Assembly (NCBI RefSeq): GCF_001224225.1
Contig: NZ_CUEE01000002.1
Location: 62,001-126,000 of the forward strand
Length of the DNA: 64,000 bases
Direction: 5' to 3'
From: Staphylococcus borealis
GTDB taxonomy: Bacteria; Bacillota; Bacilli; Staphylococcales; Staphylococcaceae
The notes under the pieces were generated by a model that saw nothing but the letters and a program-made list of their open reading frames with translations, did no database searches and was not told where the DNA came from. The position numbers were made by a program, and so were the translations under genes. Below, in pieces: positions 20,250 through 29,768 of the stretch (position 1 is the stretch's first letter; each line of letters starts with the position of its first letter).

Positions 20250-20333
20250 TTATATAGGTCTCAAGATGTATTTTATTGTTTAATAAAGACAAGATTAACA
20301 TCTTACTATATAATGAATTTTGAGGTGAACAGT

Positions 20334-21629
20334 ATGTCTTTTCTTAAGAAACACACCGAGATTATTTTTAGTTATATTGTCGGTATCGTTTCACTCTTCA
20401 CGGGTCTCATAATACTTATAAATTTACCTTTAATTAATCAATTAAAGGATAAAGATAAAGTTGAATTAAAAATTCATAATTTATGGGATTTCCTTAATGC
20501 ATTCTTCAGTGAAATTATTAGAGTGATGAGTAGGTTCATAGGCAACTTTCCTATTATTAGTGCAGTCATAATTATTCTGTTTGGTATTCTTGTAATGCTT
20601 ATTGGTTATGCATTATATAGAACTACGAAATATGATTACGACATCTCAATTTTCTTTTTAATTATTGGGATTTTATACTTCCTCATTTCAATTACTTTAA
20701 TGACTCAAGTATATAGTTTTTGGGCAATTATTTTTATTATTCCTTTTATTATTCACACAGGCTACATTGTATATAAAGATGAACTTAATGTTGCTAATAG
20801 AAAAAATCATTACTTATGGATTATCTTTTCTTACGGAATAAGTTATTTAATTACTCAAATTTCTTTATACGGCAAAATTGATGCCAATGAAATTGCACCA
20901 ATAGATATATTAAGTGTAAATACATTTTTCTTAGTAATGTGGTTATTAGCGCAAGCTTCAATTTGGAATTTCTTATTCTTAAGAAGATCCTTACCATTGA
21001 CTAAAGAAGAATTGGGAGAAGAAGAACCTGAATTATCAAGAACAAGTAAAGGAAATGTTTCGAATCAGTCTAAAGTTCATTTTAAACAGCTTCAAGATAA
21101 AACATCAGAATATGCACGTAAGACGAGAAGAAGTGTCGATTTAGAAAAAATCAGATCAAAACGTGATAAATTTAAGAATAAATTCAAAAATGTATTTAAT
21201 ATTGAAGAAGATGATATTCCTAATTGGATGAGACGTCCGAAATGGATTAAACCAGCGTATGTAGAAATATTCTGTGGTTTCATTTTATTCCTATTTACAT
21301 TTATTGAATTTAATAACAGAAATGCTTTATTTGTATCAGGTGAATGGGAACTATCCCAAACACAATATGTTGTTGAATGGGTAACTTTATTATTATTAAT
21401 GCTAGTTATTATCACTTATATTGCAACGACATTTACACATTTCTTAAGAGGTAAATATTATTATTTACAACTCTTTATGGTTAGTATTCTATTCTTTAAA
21501 TTGTTAACTGAATTTGTAAACATTATGATTCATGGATTATTATTATCGATCTTTATAACTCCAACGTTAATCTTAATGTTGATAGCGGTTATTATCGCAT
21601 TTACGTTACAATTGAGAGACAGACCTTAA
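20334..21629 (+). CDS. Polytopic membrane protein of unknown function
   Basis: 431 aa from the ATG after GAGGTGAACAGT (MSFLKKHTEIIFSY). About six membrane segments lie in residues 1-210, then a charged cytoplasmic stretch of about 90 residues rich in Lys/Arg/Ser (ARKTRRSVDLEKIRSKRDKF), and four or so more segments to the end. A short hydrophilic region sits between the first two helices. No recognised catalytic or transporter motif. Single-gene unit with its own terminator, between the stress micro-gene and a methyltransferase. Staphylococci have a counterpart here as far as I recall; function is not known to me. Confidence 0.8.
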   Translation: MSFLKKHTEIIFSYIVGIVSLFTGLIILINLPLINQLKDKDKVELKIHNLWDFLNAFFSEIIRVMSRFIGNFPIISAVIIILFGILVMLIGYALYRTTKYDYDISIFFLIIGILYFLISITLMTQVYSFWAIIFIIPFIIHTGYIVYKDELNVANRKNHYLWIIFSYGISYLITQISLYGKIDANEIAPIDILSVNTFFLVMWLLAQASIWNFLFLRRSLPLTKEELGEEEPELSRTSKGNVSNQSKVHFKQLQDKTSEYARKTRRSVDLEKIRSKRDKFKNKFKNVFNIEEDDIPNWMRRPKWIKPAYVEIFCGFILFLFTFIEFNNRNALFVSGEWELSQTQYVVEWVTLLLLMLVIITYIATTFTHFLRGKYYYLQLFMVSILFFKLLTEFVNIMIHGLLLSIFITPTLILMLIAVIIAFTLQLRDRP

Positions 21630-21645
21630 TGCGTTTAATTTTGAT

Positions 21646-21703
21646 AAGGTGGTAACGTGAAATCTATGGTGACAAAATAGACTTCACGTTCCGCCTTTTT
21701 TGT
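21646..21703 (+). terminator. Terminator after the membrane protein gene
   Basis: Stem built on AACGTGAA/TTCACGTT with outer AAGG..GG / CCGCCTT pairs and inner CTA/TAG, followed by TTTTTT. Confidence 0.8.
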
Positions 21704-21750
21704 TTAATGTTGTTTTGTGTAATGATAATTTTATATTTGTTAAACTAGTG

Positions 21751-21778
21751 TTGAACGATAACGAGAGTGTTGTATAAA
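21751..21778 (+). promoter_or_regulatory. Sigma-A promoter of the methyltransferase gene
   Basis: TTGAAC, 16 bases, TATAAA, 38 bases before the start codon. Confidence 0.6.
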
Positions 21779-21816
21779 ATTCAAACTTAAAACAATCTAA
21801 ATAGGAGCGTTTGAAA

Positions 21817-22989
21817 ATGAAAATAGCCACATTAAATAGAGGTAAAGAAACAAAGTATTTAAATCACTATCCGCTAGTAGATGAAGCGGATATTTATAAC
21901 AATGATCATTTAAAAGAAGGCGACTTATTTTACATTATGAATGGTCAAGAACAGTACATTGCAACCGCATATGTTGGGCGCCAACATAAGGGACTTGGCT
22001 GGATATTAAGCTACGATCAAAATGAAACAATTAATACATCTTTTTTCGAAAAAAGATTTGAAATTGCATTACAAGAACGTGACTATTATTATCATATCGA
22101 AGGTACTAATGCGTTTAGATTATTTAATGCAGAAGGCGATGGCGTTGGTGGTTTAACGATTGATAACTACGATGGCCATTTATTGATTCAATGGTACTCA
22201 AAAGGAATATATAAATTCCGCTATAATGTCATTGAAGCGATTCAGAAAGTATTTCCATTTAAGTCAATTTTTGAAAAAATGCGTTTTAAAGATTCGGAAT
22301 ATACAGGTGGACATGTATTAGGAGAGACGCCTGAATTTCCAATAGTTATAGAGGAAAATTTTACATTTTATAATGTAGATTTAGATGATGGCTTGATGAC
22401 AGGCATTTTCCTAGATCAAAAAGAAGTAAGAAAGAAATTACGAGACCACTTTGCAAAAGATAAGCATATACTTAATTTATTTAGTTATACTGGTGCATTT
22501 TCGGTTGTAGCTGCTAAAAATGCGACTACAACAACAAGTGTGGATTTAGCCAATCGTTCACGTAGTTTAACGGAAGAAAACTTTGGTTTAAATGGTATTG
22601 ATCCTAAAAGCCAGTATATTTATGTAATGGATACATTTGATTTTTACAATTATGCTGCGCGACACGGCAAAGTATACGATACGATTGTAATTGATCCACC
22701 AAGTTTCGCTCGTAATAAGAAGAAGACATTTTCGGTACAAAAGAATTACGATGATTTAATTAATGGTGCATTAAATATACTTGCTCCGAATGGTTCTCTA
22801 TTATTATGTACAAATTCAAGTGCTTTTTCATTGAAAGCCTTTAAAAATGTTATTAAAACTACGCTTAATGAAGCAGATGTAGCATATGATATTGAGGAAG
22901 TTATGGGGTTGCCTAAGGATTTTAAAACGCACCCACACTATAAGCCGTCAAAATATTTAAAAGCTGTATTTATTAATATCAAGCATTAA
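21817..22989 (+). CDS. Class I SAM-dependent rRNA methyltransferase, RlmI-like
   Basis: 390 aa from the ATG seven bases after AGGAGCG. Residues 1 to about 75 are a PUA-like RNA-binding domain, and residues 80-180 the linking EEHD-like domain (FNAEGDGVGGLTIDNY). The Rossmann SAM domain has NLFSYTGAFSVVAAK as motif I, and DPPSFARNKKKTFS as the catalytic loop of the m5C/m2G class. Similar proteins (COG1092, RlmI/YwbD) methylate 23S rRNA cytosine, but the exact target here is not shown. Stands alone with its own promoter. Confidence 0.88.
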   Translation: MKIATLNRGKETKYLNHYPLVDEADIYNNDHLKEGDLFYIMNGQEQYIATAYVGRQHKGLGWILSYDQNETINTSFFEKRFEIALQERDYYYHIEGTNAFRLFNAEGDGVGGLTIDNYDGHLLIQWYSKGIYKFRYNVIEAIQKVFPFKSIFEKMRFKDSEYTGGHVLGETPEFPIVIEENFTFYNVDLDDGLMTGIFLDQKEVRKKLRDHFAKDKHILNLFSYTGAFSVVAAKNATTTTSVDLANRSRSLTEENFGLNGIDPKSQYIYVMDTFDFYNYAARHGKVYDTIVIDPPSFARNKKKTFSVQKNYDDLINGALNILAPNGSLLLCTNSSAFSLKAFKNVIKTTLNEADVAYDIEEVMGLPKDFKTHPHYKPSKYLKAVFINIKH

Positions 22990-23046
22990 ATCATTAAAAA
23001 TGGGTATACATGGTTAATGAATGATTTAAGAAAGGTGTGTCTTTAA

Positions 23047-23589
23047 ATGGGCATTATGAATAAATTTACAAGTGGCGTTACAAATAAAGTTGGGAACAAA
23101 GTTTTAAATATTGAAGAAATTAAAGAAAAAAGTAACTTACCGACTACTAAAGAAGAATTAGCTGAACGCAGAGCAAAAGCGGAAACAATTGTGAAGAAAA
23201 AATCATTATTATCATCAAGTATGAGTATTGTGCCAATTCCTGGACTAGACTTTGGCGTAGATATTAAATTAATGCGAGACATTATTGAAGATGTTAATAA
23301 AATTTATGGACTAGATCATAAACAAGTGAATACGCTTGGGGATGATGTGAAAGAACGAATTTTAGCAGCAGCAGCAATTCAAGGTAGTTCATTTATTGGT
23401 AAAAAAGTATCAAGTGCTGTGTTAAAAGTGGTTATTAGAGACATGGCAAAACGTGCTGCAGCGAAACAAACAAAATGGTTCCCTGTTGTTGGACAAGCTG
23501 TTTCAGCATCAATCAGTTACTACTTTATGAACAAACTTGGGCGCGAACATATCGAAAAATGTGAAAAAGTGCTTCATGATATTATTTAA
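23047..23589 (+). CDS. DUF697-like membrane-associated protein
   Basis: 180 aa, RBS AGAAAGGTG. The N-terminal 60 residues are basic and helical (TKEELAERRAKAETIVKKK). A Gly/Ala-rich middle contains SIVPIPGLDFGVD and AAAAIQGSSFIGKKVSSAVLK, and a C-terminal WFPVVGQAVSASISYYFM segment could insert in the membrane. The P-x-PG-D and PVVGQ features recall the DUF697/YcjF group often linked to GTPases, but no GTPase is adjacent. Function unknown; the next gene is ptsH after a 334-base gap. Confidence 0.75.
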   Translation: MGIMNKFTSGVTNKVGNKVLNIEEIKEKSNLPTTKEELAERRAKAETIVKKKSLLSSSMSIVPIPGLDFGVDIKLMRDIIEDVNKIYGLDHKQVNTLGDDVKERILAAAAIQGSSFIGKKVSSAVLKVVIRDMAKRAAAKQTKWFPVVGQAVSASISYYFMNKLGREHIEKCEKVLHDII

Positions 23590-23923
23590 AATGAAAATGT
23601 TGTAGTATAATTGGAGTAAGCTTAATGATAAAGGCTAAATAGTTATCATACGAATTTGTCTTAAATTATAATTTAAACCAAAGTTGTGACAGTGATTTTA
23701 ATTTGTGCTGTTATGCATACGATAAGTAAGTAAAAATATTGAAGGTTAAAATCGACTTTTTACAATTTGAAACACTTGTTTATTTCTATAAAAACCAATT
23801 ATAATAGTTTTTCAATCCTATTAGAATTGAATTTAGTAATATATTTTGGTAGTGTTATGGTATAAAATTATGTTAGATTATGACAAATTTGAATATTCTA
23901 ACTTTGCGAAGGAGAAATAGATT
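23590..23923 (+). other. 334-base gene-free leader region of ptsHI
   Basis: Very AT-rich. A candidate sigma-A promoter for ptsH (TTGGTA, 17 bases, TATGTT; 23846-23874) sits about 50 bases before the start. The rest shows no good frame, no U-tailed hairpin and no catabolite-response element that I could match. Confidence 0.45.
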
Positions 23924-24190
23924 ATGGAACAAAAATCTTATGTAATTATCGATGAAACAGGTATTCATGCACGCCCTGCAACTATGTTAGTTCAAACTGC
24001 ATCAAAATTTGATTCAGATATTCAATTAGAATATAACGGTAAAAAAGTTAACTTAAAATCAATCATGGGTGTTATGAGTTTAGGTGTAGGTAAAGATGCT
24101 GAAATCACTATCTACGCTGATGGAAGCGATGAAGCAGACGCAATTCAAGCAATCAGTGATGTCTTATCTAAAGAAGGTTTAACTGAATAA
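23924..24190 (+). CDS. ptsH: Phosphocarrier protein HPr
   Basis: Small cytosolic carrier that takes phosphate from enzyme I and passes it to sugar-specific EIIA proteins. 88 aa. His15 in GIHARPA is the PEP-dependent site and Ser46 in [12 protein letters not shown] is the HPr-kinase site used for CcpA-mediated carbon catabolite repression. RBS AAGGAGAAATAG. Followed by ptsI after two bases, the standard operon. Confidence 0.98.
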   Translation: MEQKSYVIIDETGIHARPATMLVQTASKFDSDIQLEYNGKKVNLKSIMGVMSLGVGKDAEITIYADGSDEADAIQAISDVLSKEGLTE

Positions 24191-24192
24191 TT

Positions 24193-25908
24193 ATGTCAAA
24201 ATTAATTAATGGTATTGCGGCATCAGATGGTGTCGCAATTGCTAAAGCTTATTTATTAGTAGAACCTGATTTATCATTCACTAATGAAAAAGTTACAGAT
24301 ACTGATGCTGAAATTCGAAAATTCAGAAATGCGTTAGAAGCTTCTAAAATTGAATTAACTAAAATCAGAAATAATGCTGAAAAGCAATTAGGTCCTGATA
24401 AAGCTGCAATTTTTGATGCGCATTTATTAGTACTTGATGATCCTGAGTTAATTCAACCAATCGAAGATAAAATTGCGAATGAAAAAGTAAGTGCTCCAGA
24501 AGCCCTTGATGAAGTTACTTCACAATTTATTACAATCTTCGAATCTATGGATAATGAATACATGAGAGAACGTGCTGCAGACATTAGAGACGTGTCAAAA
24601 CGTGTGTTAGCACATCTTTTAGGTGTTGAATTACCAAACCCAAGTATGATTGATGAAAGTGTTGTTATCGTTGGAAATGACTTAACACCTTCAGATACAG
24701 CACAATTAAATAAAGAATTTGTTCAAGGTTTCGTTACAAATATTGGTGGTCGTACAAGCCATTCAGCAATTATGAGTCGCTCATTAGAAATTGCTGCAGT
24801 TGTAGGTACGAAATCAATTACTAAAGAAGTTAAACAAGGCGATATGGTTATCGTTGATGGTATCACTGGTGACGTTATTGTTGACCCAACAGAAGATGAG
24901 TTAATTGCTTATCAAAACAAACGTGAACGTTTCTTTGAAGATAAAAAAGAATTACAAAAATTACGTGATGCTGAAACAGTAACCATCGACGGAGAACATG
25001 CAGAATTAGCTGCAAATATCGGTACACCTGATGACTTATATGGTGTAATGGAAAATGGCGCTGAAGGAATCGGATTATATAGAACTGAATTCCTTTATAT
25101 GGGTAGAGATCAAATGCCAACAGAAGATGAGCAATTTGAAGCCTATAAAAAAGTGCTTGAAACAATGAAAGATAAACGTGTTGTAGTTCGTACGTTAGAT
25201 ATTGGTGGCGATAAAGAACTACCATATTTAAATTTACCTAAAGAAATGAATCCATTCTTAGGTTACAGAGCAATCCGTTTATGCTTAGATCAACAAGATA
25301 TTTTTAGAACGCAATTACGTGCATTATTACGTGCTTCAGTATATGGTAAATTAAACATTATGTTCCCAATGGTCGCTACAATCAATGAATTCCGTGATGC
25401 GAAAGCGATTCTTTTAGAAGAAAAAGAAAATCTTAAAAATGATGGTCATGATATCTCTGATGACATTGAATTAGGCATCATGGTTGAGATTCCATCTACA
25501 GCTGCATTAGCTGATATCTTTGCTAAAGAAGTTGATTTCTTCAGTATTGGTACGAATGATTTAATTCAATATACTATGGCAGCTGACCGTATGTCAGAAC
25601 GCGTTTCTTACTTATATCAACCATACAACCCAGCTATTTTACGCTTAGTTAAGCAAGTTATTGAAGCTTCTCATAAAGAAGGTAAATGGACTGGTATGTG
25701 TGGTGAAATGGCTGGAGATGAAACAGCGATTCCATTATTACTAGGTTTAGGCTTAGATGAGTTCTCAATGAGTGCGACATCTATTTTAAAAGCTAGAAGA
25801 CAAATCAATGGTTTAAGTAAAAATGAAATGTCTGAATTAGCTAACCGTGCAATTAATTGTGCTACACAAGAAGAAGTAAAAGATTTAGTTAATCATATTT
25901 CTAAATAA
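24193..25908 (+). CDS. ptsI: PTS enzyme I, PEP-protein phosphotransferase
   Basis: Starts the sugar phosphotransferase chain by moving phosphate from PEP to its own His190 ([13 protein letters not shown]) and then to HPr. 571 aa, typical Gram-positive length. The HPr-binding helical domain is residues 1-145, the swivelling His domain up to about 230, then the PEP-binding barrel with [35 protein letters not shown] and GMCGEMAGD, whose Cys is the active-site acid. Translated with ptsH; ends in a clear terminator. Confidence 0.98.
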   Translation: MSKLINGIAASDGVAIAKAYLLVEPDLSFTNEKVTDTDAEIRKFRNALEASKIELTKIRNNAEKQLGPDKAAIFDAHLLVLDDPELIQPIEDKIANEKVSAPEALDEVTSQFITIFESMDNEYMRERAADIRDVSKRVLAHLLGVELPNPSMIDESVVIVGNDLTPSDTAQLNKEFVQGFVTNIGGRTSHSAIMSRSLEIAAVVGTKSITKEVKQGDMVIVDGITGDVIVDPTEDELIAYQNKRERFFEDKKELQKLRDAETVTIDGEHAELAANIGTPDDLYGVMENGAEGIGLYRTEFLYMGRDQMPTEDEQFEAYKKVLETMKDKRVVVRTLDIGGDKELPYLNLPKEMNPFLGYRAIRLCLDQQDIFRTQLRALLRASVYGKLNIMFPMVATINEFRDAKAILLEEKENLKNDGHDISDDIELGIMVEIPSTAALADIFAKEVDFFSIGTNDLIQYTMAADRMSERVSYLYQPYNPAILRLVKQVIEASHKEGKWTGMCGEMAGDETAIPLLLGLGLDEFSMSATSILKARRQINGLSKNEMSELANRAINCATQEEVKDLVNHISK

Positions 25909-25921
25909 TATTATATAGATT

Positions 25922-25953
25922 AAACACCTTAACTGACGTTAAGGTGTTTTTTT
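25922..25953 (+). terminator. Terminator of ptsHI
   Basis: 12-bp perfect stem AAACACCTTAAC with TGAC loop and a run of T. On the far side, 25961-26001 holds a second stem on AACCTAGCA/TGCTAGGT, which reads as the terminator of the minus-strand gene at 26021. Confidence 0.9.
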
Positions 25954-26020
25954 ACAATAAAGAACCTAGCAACTAAATCATTTCATTTAGTGCTAGGTCT
26001 GTATCGTTAATATGATTATA

Positions 26021-26254
26021 CTATGAACCAATATGACATGCAGCATTAATCTTATCTAAGTCCACTTGATACATTGGTTCGCCATCTAAGAGAATAAATG
26101 GTGTAGCGAACGCATCATAATCCATCATTTCAGCGCGATATTGTTGATTCGCAATGTTCTTTTCAATATAACCGACCTTGTGTTCAGTAAGATAATTTTT
26201 TACAAATGTACAAGGGGGACAATCATTTTGAGTAAAAATAACGATGTTTGGCAA
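26021..26254 (-). CDS. Glutaredoxin/NrdH-like small redoxin
   Basis: 77-aa thioredoxin-fold protein with a redox-active CPPC at residues 12-15 (FTQNDCPPC). It has the cis-Pro loop TPFILLDGE and an N-terminal beta strand VIFTQ. No signal peptide, so cytosolic. Start codon is TTG, with AGGAGTGAGC upstream. The CPPC centre differs from the CVQC/CMQC of typical NrdH and from classic CPYC glutaredoxins, and no nrd gene is nearby, so the partner reductase is unknown. Lies divergent from cydAB. Confidence 0.85.
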   Translation of the reverse strand: MPNIVIFTQNDCPPCTFVKNYLTEHKVGYIEKNIANQQYRAEMMDYDAFATPFILLDGEPMYQVDLDKINAACHIGS

Positions 26255-26377
26255 TCGAGCTCACTCCTATCGAGTTATTATCATGAAAAATACTATATAT
26301 AATTTTGGAAAGAAATGCAAACTGTGAAAATTATGTGAATTTCATAAAAAAATCTTCCTTAAATTTAAGCAAAAGGA

Positions 26378-26406
26378 TTTAGTTAGAAAATAGAACATAA
26401 TATAAT
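26378..26406 (+). promoter_or_regulatory. Promoter of cydAB with upstream palindrome
   Basis: TTTAGT, 17 bases, perfect TATAAT. About 45 bases further upstream TTATGTGAATTTCATAA (near 26331-26347) is an imperfect palindrome containing TGTGAA, reminiscent of half of a Rex box (TTGTGAA..TTCACAA). Rex control is established for cydAB in S. aureus; the site here is only a candidate. Confidence 0.5.
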
Positions 26407-26454
26407 TTATATTAATTGCTTTTTAAAAATAGATATAGAAAAGGTGATAAAATT

Positions 26455-27807
26455 ATGGATTCCGTTGAAATTAGTCGTTTCCTAACTGGTATGACATTAG
26501 CAGTACATATCATCTTTGCGACGATAGGTGTTGGTATGCCACTTATGTTCGCAATTGCAGAATTTTTAGGAATCAAAAACAAGGATCCTAAATATATAGC
26601 ATTAGCCAAGCGTTGGTCGAAAGGTTATACCATTACTGTTGCTGTCGGTGTTGTAACAGGTACAATTATCGGTTTACAATTATCATTAATTTGGCCAACA
26701 TTTATGAAAATGGGTGGGCATGTCATTGCTTTACCACTATTTATGGAGACATTTGCGTTCTTCTTTGAAGCGATATTCTTAAGTATTTATTTATATACAT
26801 GGGATCGTTTCAAAAATAAATGGACACACTTCATTATTAGCATCCCAGTTATTATCGGTGGTTCATTCTCTGCGTTCTTTATTACATCAGTGAACTCATT
26901 CATGAATACACCAGCAGGATTTGAAATGAAGGACGGCAAAATGGTTAATGTACAACCACTTGAAGCAATGTTCAATCCTTCATTCCTAGTAAGAGCGTTC
27001 CATGTGGTAGCTACTGCAGGTATGACAATGGCGTTTGTTCTAGCATCTATTGCAGCATTTAAACTATTGAAAAACAAATATAATAAAGATGCAGAATATC
27101 ATAAAAAAGCTTTAAAAATGACTATGATTGTTGGATTCTTATCAACATTATTGTCAATGTTAGCGGGAGACTTATCAGCTAAATTCTTACACCAAGCGCA
27201 ACCTGAGAAATTAGCGGCTTACGAGTGGCACTTTGATACGCAATCGAAAGCGGATTTAGTATTCTTCGGTGTATTAAACGAGAAGACTCAAGAAGTTGAA
27301 GGTGCTATCAAAATACCAGGCATGCTGAGTTTCTTAGCGGATAATAATGTAAACACTAAAGTAGAAGGACTCAATGATTTTCCGAAAGATGAACTACCTC
27401 CATTAATTGTCCATTACTTCTTTGATTTAATGGTAACTATGGGTGTATTATGCTTTGTTATTTCAGGTGCTTTTATTTTAACTTTAATCATTAAGAAACT
27501 ACGTAAATTCGTTACGCATAAAGGTATGTTATACGCGATTCTTCTTACTGGGCCAGCTTCTATGTTAGCTATCGAATTTGGATGGTTTTTAACTGAGGTT
27601 GGGCGTCAACCATGGATAGTTAGAGGATATATGCGTGTGAGTGAAGCTGCTACGCAAGCAGGAGGAATAACATTAGTTACTATACTATTTGGATTACTCT
27701 ACTTAGTATTACTCTTTACATCAGCATATGTACTCATTCGTATGTTCAAAGATAAACCTGCCCAAGATGATGTAGATAAAGTCATCGAAAAAGGAGGTCA
27801 TGCTTAA
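26455..27807 (+). CDS. cydA: Cytochrome bd-type quinol oxidase subunit I
   Basis: Heme-bearing subunit of the high-affinity bd-type menaquinol oxidase in the membrane. 450 aa from the ATG after AAAAGGTGATAAAATT; a longer in-frame start lacks spacing. His18 in MTLAVHIIF is the b595/d ligand position, and HVVATAGM carries the second heme His. The hallmark GRQPW motif follows WFLTEV near residue 385. The quinol loop is short, as usual in Firmicutes. Overlaps cydB as TAATG. Gives oxygen reduction at low oxygen, complementing Qox. Confidence 0.96.
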   Translation: MDSVEISRFLTGMTLAVHIIFATIGVGMPLMFAIAEFLGIKNKDPKYIALAKRWSKGYTITVAVGVVTGTIIGLQLSLIWPTFMKMGGHVIALPLFMETFAFFFEAIFLSIYLYTWDRFKNKWTHFIISIPVIIGGSFSAFFITSVNSFMNTPAGFEMKDGKMVNVQPLEAMFNPSFLVRAFHVVATAGMTMAFVLASIAAFKLLKNKYNKDAEYHKKALKMTMIVGFLSTLLSMLAGDLSAKFLHQAQPEKLAAYEWHFDTQSKADLVFFGVLNEKTQEVEGAIKIPGMLSFLADNNVNTKVEGLNDFPKDELPPLIVHYFFDLMVTMGVLCFVISGAFILTLIIKKLRKFVTHKGMLYAILLTGPASMLAIEFGWFLTEVGRQPWIVRGYMRVSEAATQAGGITLVTILFGLLYLVLLFTSAYVLIRMFKDKPAQDDVDKVIEKGGHA

Positions 27808-28823
27808 TGGATTACACTACAATAGGTATTACCGTACTTTGGACGTTCTTATTTTTATATATCATTGTTGCTTCAATTGACTTTGGTGCGGGTTTCTTTA
27901 CTTTACACACTAAATTAACTGGAGAAGAGAAAAAGATTAACCACTTAGTTGAACGATACTTAAATCCAGTATGGGAAGTTACAAATGTATTCTTCGTGTT
28001 CTTCTTTGTTGGATTTGTAGGATTTTTCCCTGATTCAGCATTATATTTTGGTACTGTGTTGCTAGTACCTGGTTCTATTGCGCTTATTCTGATTTCTATT
28101 CGAGGAAGTTTCTACGCATTTGAACATTATGGTCAAGACACTAAATTGCCATGGATAGTTATGTATGGTTTAACAGGTTTGTTAATTCCAGCATCATTAG
28201 CAACGGTATTAACAATATCTGAAGGTGGCTACATCAATGAACGTGGTTCACATTTTGATTTAGATTGGTTCCAATTACTACTTAGTCCATTTGCTTGGTC
28301 AGTCGTCTTTTTAGCAATCATTAGTGTATTGTATATATCTTCAGGATTTTTAACATACTATGCATCGAAAGCTAAAGATGAAGTGGCATATAAATATATG
28401 AGACAATGGTTTATTTTCTGGGGACCTCCTATGATTATTATTTCACTATTTGTTTTCTTATCGTTGAGAATTCAAAATGCAGATCATTTCAATAATGCAG
28501 TACAACATTACTGGTGGATGTTTGCATTAAGCTTCATTTGTTTCATTGTAGCGGGTATTTTGAACTTCATTAAGAAATATCATGGTCTAGCATTTATAAT
28601 GGTGATACTCCAAATGGCATTTGCATTTTATGGATATGGCATAAGTAAATTACCTTATTTATTATATCCATTTATTAAGGTAAGTGATTCAGGTGTTAAT
28701 GATTCAATGGGATTAGCACTTGTGATTGTATTTATTTTAGGTTTACTTTTATTAGTTCCATCGTTAATATTATTATTGAGATTATTTGTATTCGATAAAG
28801 AATATGTAGAAGGTAAAAAATAA
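27807..28823 (+). CDS. cydB: Cytochrome bd-type quinol oxidase subunit II
   Basis: 338 aa, eight or nine membrane segments. ASIDFGAGFFTL near residue 25 matches the conserved D-x-G motif of CydB, and ERYLNPVWEVTNVFFVFF is the next family block. GAFILT-type residues are absent, as is normal for subunit II. AAAGGAGG lies just upstream within the end of cydA. No cydCD genes lie downstream; instead a long hairpin and ktrA follow. Confidence 0.95.
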   Translation: MDYTTIGITVLWTFLFLYIIVASIDFGAGFFTLHTKLTGEEKKINHLVERYLNPVWEVTNVFFVFFFVGFVGFFPDSALYFGTVLLVPGSIALILISIRGSFYAFEHYGQDTKLPWIVMYGLTGLLIPASLATVLTISEGGYINERGSHFDLDWFQLLLSPFAWSVVFLAIISVLYISSGFLTYYASKAKDEVAYKYMRQWFIFWGPPMIIISLFVFLSLRIQNADHFNNAVQHYWWMFALSFICFIVAGILNFIKKYHGLAFIMVILQMAFAFYGYGISKLPYLLYPFIKVSDSGVNDSMGLALVIVFILGLLLLVPSLILLLRLFVFDKEYVEGKK

Positions 28824-28840
28824 TTATAATAATAGAAGGG

Positions 28841-28927
28841 GGCTGAGATAATGAACATCAATGTATATTAACTTTATGAAGTATAATATACATGATGTCA
28901 TTTATCTCAGCCTTTGCCTTATTTTTA
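28841..28927 (+). terminator. Very long hairpin ending cydAB
   Basis: About 30 bases on each side pair: GGCTGAGATAATG..ACATCAATGTATAT with ATATACATGATGT..CATTTATCTCAGCC around a 12-base loop. A T-rich but broken tail (TTTGCCTTATTTTT) follows. It begins 18 bases after the cydB stop and ends 22 bases before the ktrA start. The right arm contains TATAAT. Confidence 0.75.
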
Positions 28928-28948
28928 AGAGATAGGGGTAGCCGTTCA

Positions 28949-29608
28949 ATGGAGAAAGAATATGTTGTTATTGGGTTAGGTCGCTTTGGTGGAAGTATAG
29001 TAAGAGAGTTAAATGCGTTAGATATGGATGTTATGGCAATTGATAGAGACGAGGTACGTGTTAATGATTATAGTGACATTGCAACGCACGCAGTCGTAGC
29101 TGATACGACAGATGAAGCTGTGATGAAAAGTTTAGGTATTCGTAACTTTGATCATGTTATCGTAGCAATTGGTGAAAATATACAATCTAGTACATTAACT
29201 ACGCTTATTCTTAAAGAATTAGGTGTTAAAAAAGTTACAGCAAAAGCTCAAAATGATTATCATGCTAAAATATTAAATAAAATTGGTGCAGATACAGTTG
29301 TCCATCCTGAGAGAGATATGGGACGTCGAATTGCGCATAATGTAGCAAGCGCTAGTGTTTTAGACTACCTTGAATTAGCAGATGAACACTCACTAGTTGA
29401 ATTAAAAGCAAGTGAAAAAATGACAGGACAATCAATTATCGATTTAGATATTCGTGCGCAATTTGGAATCAATATTATTGCGATTAAACGTGGTAAAGAA
29501 ATTGTTGTATCCCCAGACCCTTCGATGAACATCGAATTTGGAGATATATTGATTATGATAGGTCATGATAATGATTTAAATCGTTTTGAAAAGAAAATTG
29601 TAAGATAA
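28949..29608 (+). CDS. ktrA: Potassium uptake regulatory subunit KtrA
   Basis: Cytosolic RCK-ring protein that gates the Ktr potassium channel proteins (KtrB/KtrD, not in this window). 219 aa from the ATG of MEKEYVVIGLGRFGGS. The RCK_N Rossmann domain has GLGRFGGS and an acidic AIDRDE strand end for ATP/ADP. The C-terminal RCK_C domain (about 138-219), with ELKASEKMTGQSIIDLDIRAQFGINIIAI, is the c-di-AMP binding part in S. aureus KtrA. Ribosome site is a weak ATAGGGGTAG. Its promoter must lie inside or before the cydAB hairpin. Confidence 0.95.
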   Translation: MEKEYVVIGLGRFGGSIVRELNALDMDVMAIDRDEVRVNDYSDIATHAVVADTTDEAVMKSLGIRNFDHVIVAIGENIQSSTLTTLILKELGVKKVTAKAQNDYHAKILNKIGADTVVHPERDMGRRIAHNVASASVLDYLELADEHSLVELKASEKMTGQSIIDLDIRAQFGINIIAIKRGKEIVVSPDPSMNIEFGDILIMIGHDNDLNRFEKKIVR

Positions 29609-29613
29609 AGTTT

Positions 29614-29698
29614 GCATCACAATTATTAAAGGACTTCGAATCATAGACATAAGATTGATTGACGATTTGGTAACTTTAATACTTGTGATGTTTTTATA
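29614..29698 (+). terminator. Terminator of ktrA
   Basis: CATCACAA..ATTAAAG pairs with CTTTAAT..TTGTGATG around a long loop, then TTTTTATAA. Confidence 0.6.
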
Positions 29699-29768
29699 AT
29701 AACTAGAGGGAATGTAAGTGGAAAATATCTAGTTTCAAAAATGGGATATGGAGTGATGATACAAGTAA

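Noticed and set aside
24875..25225. 116-codon minus-strand frame in ptsI
   Set aside because: Antisense shadow; composition rich in Leu/His/Tyr typical of reverse reading of AT-rich coding DNA.
28841..28948. c-di-AMP (ydaO-type) riboswitch before ktrA
   Set aside because: Only one long hairpin is present; the multi-helix aptamer with its conserved bases is not found.
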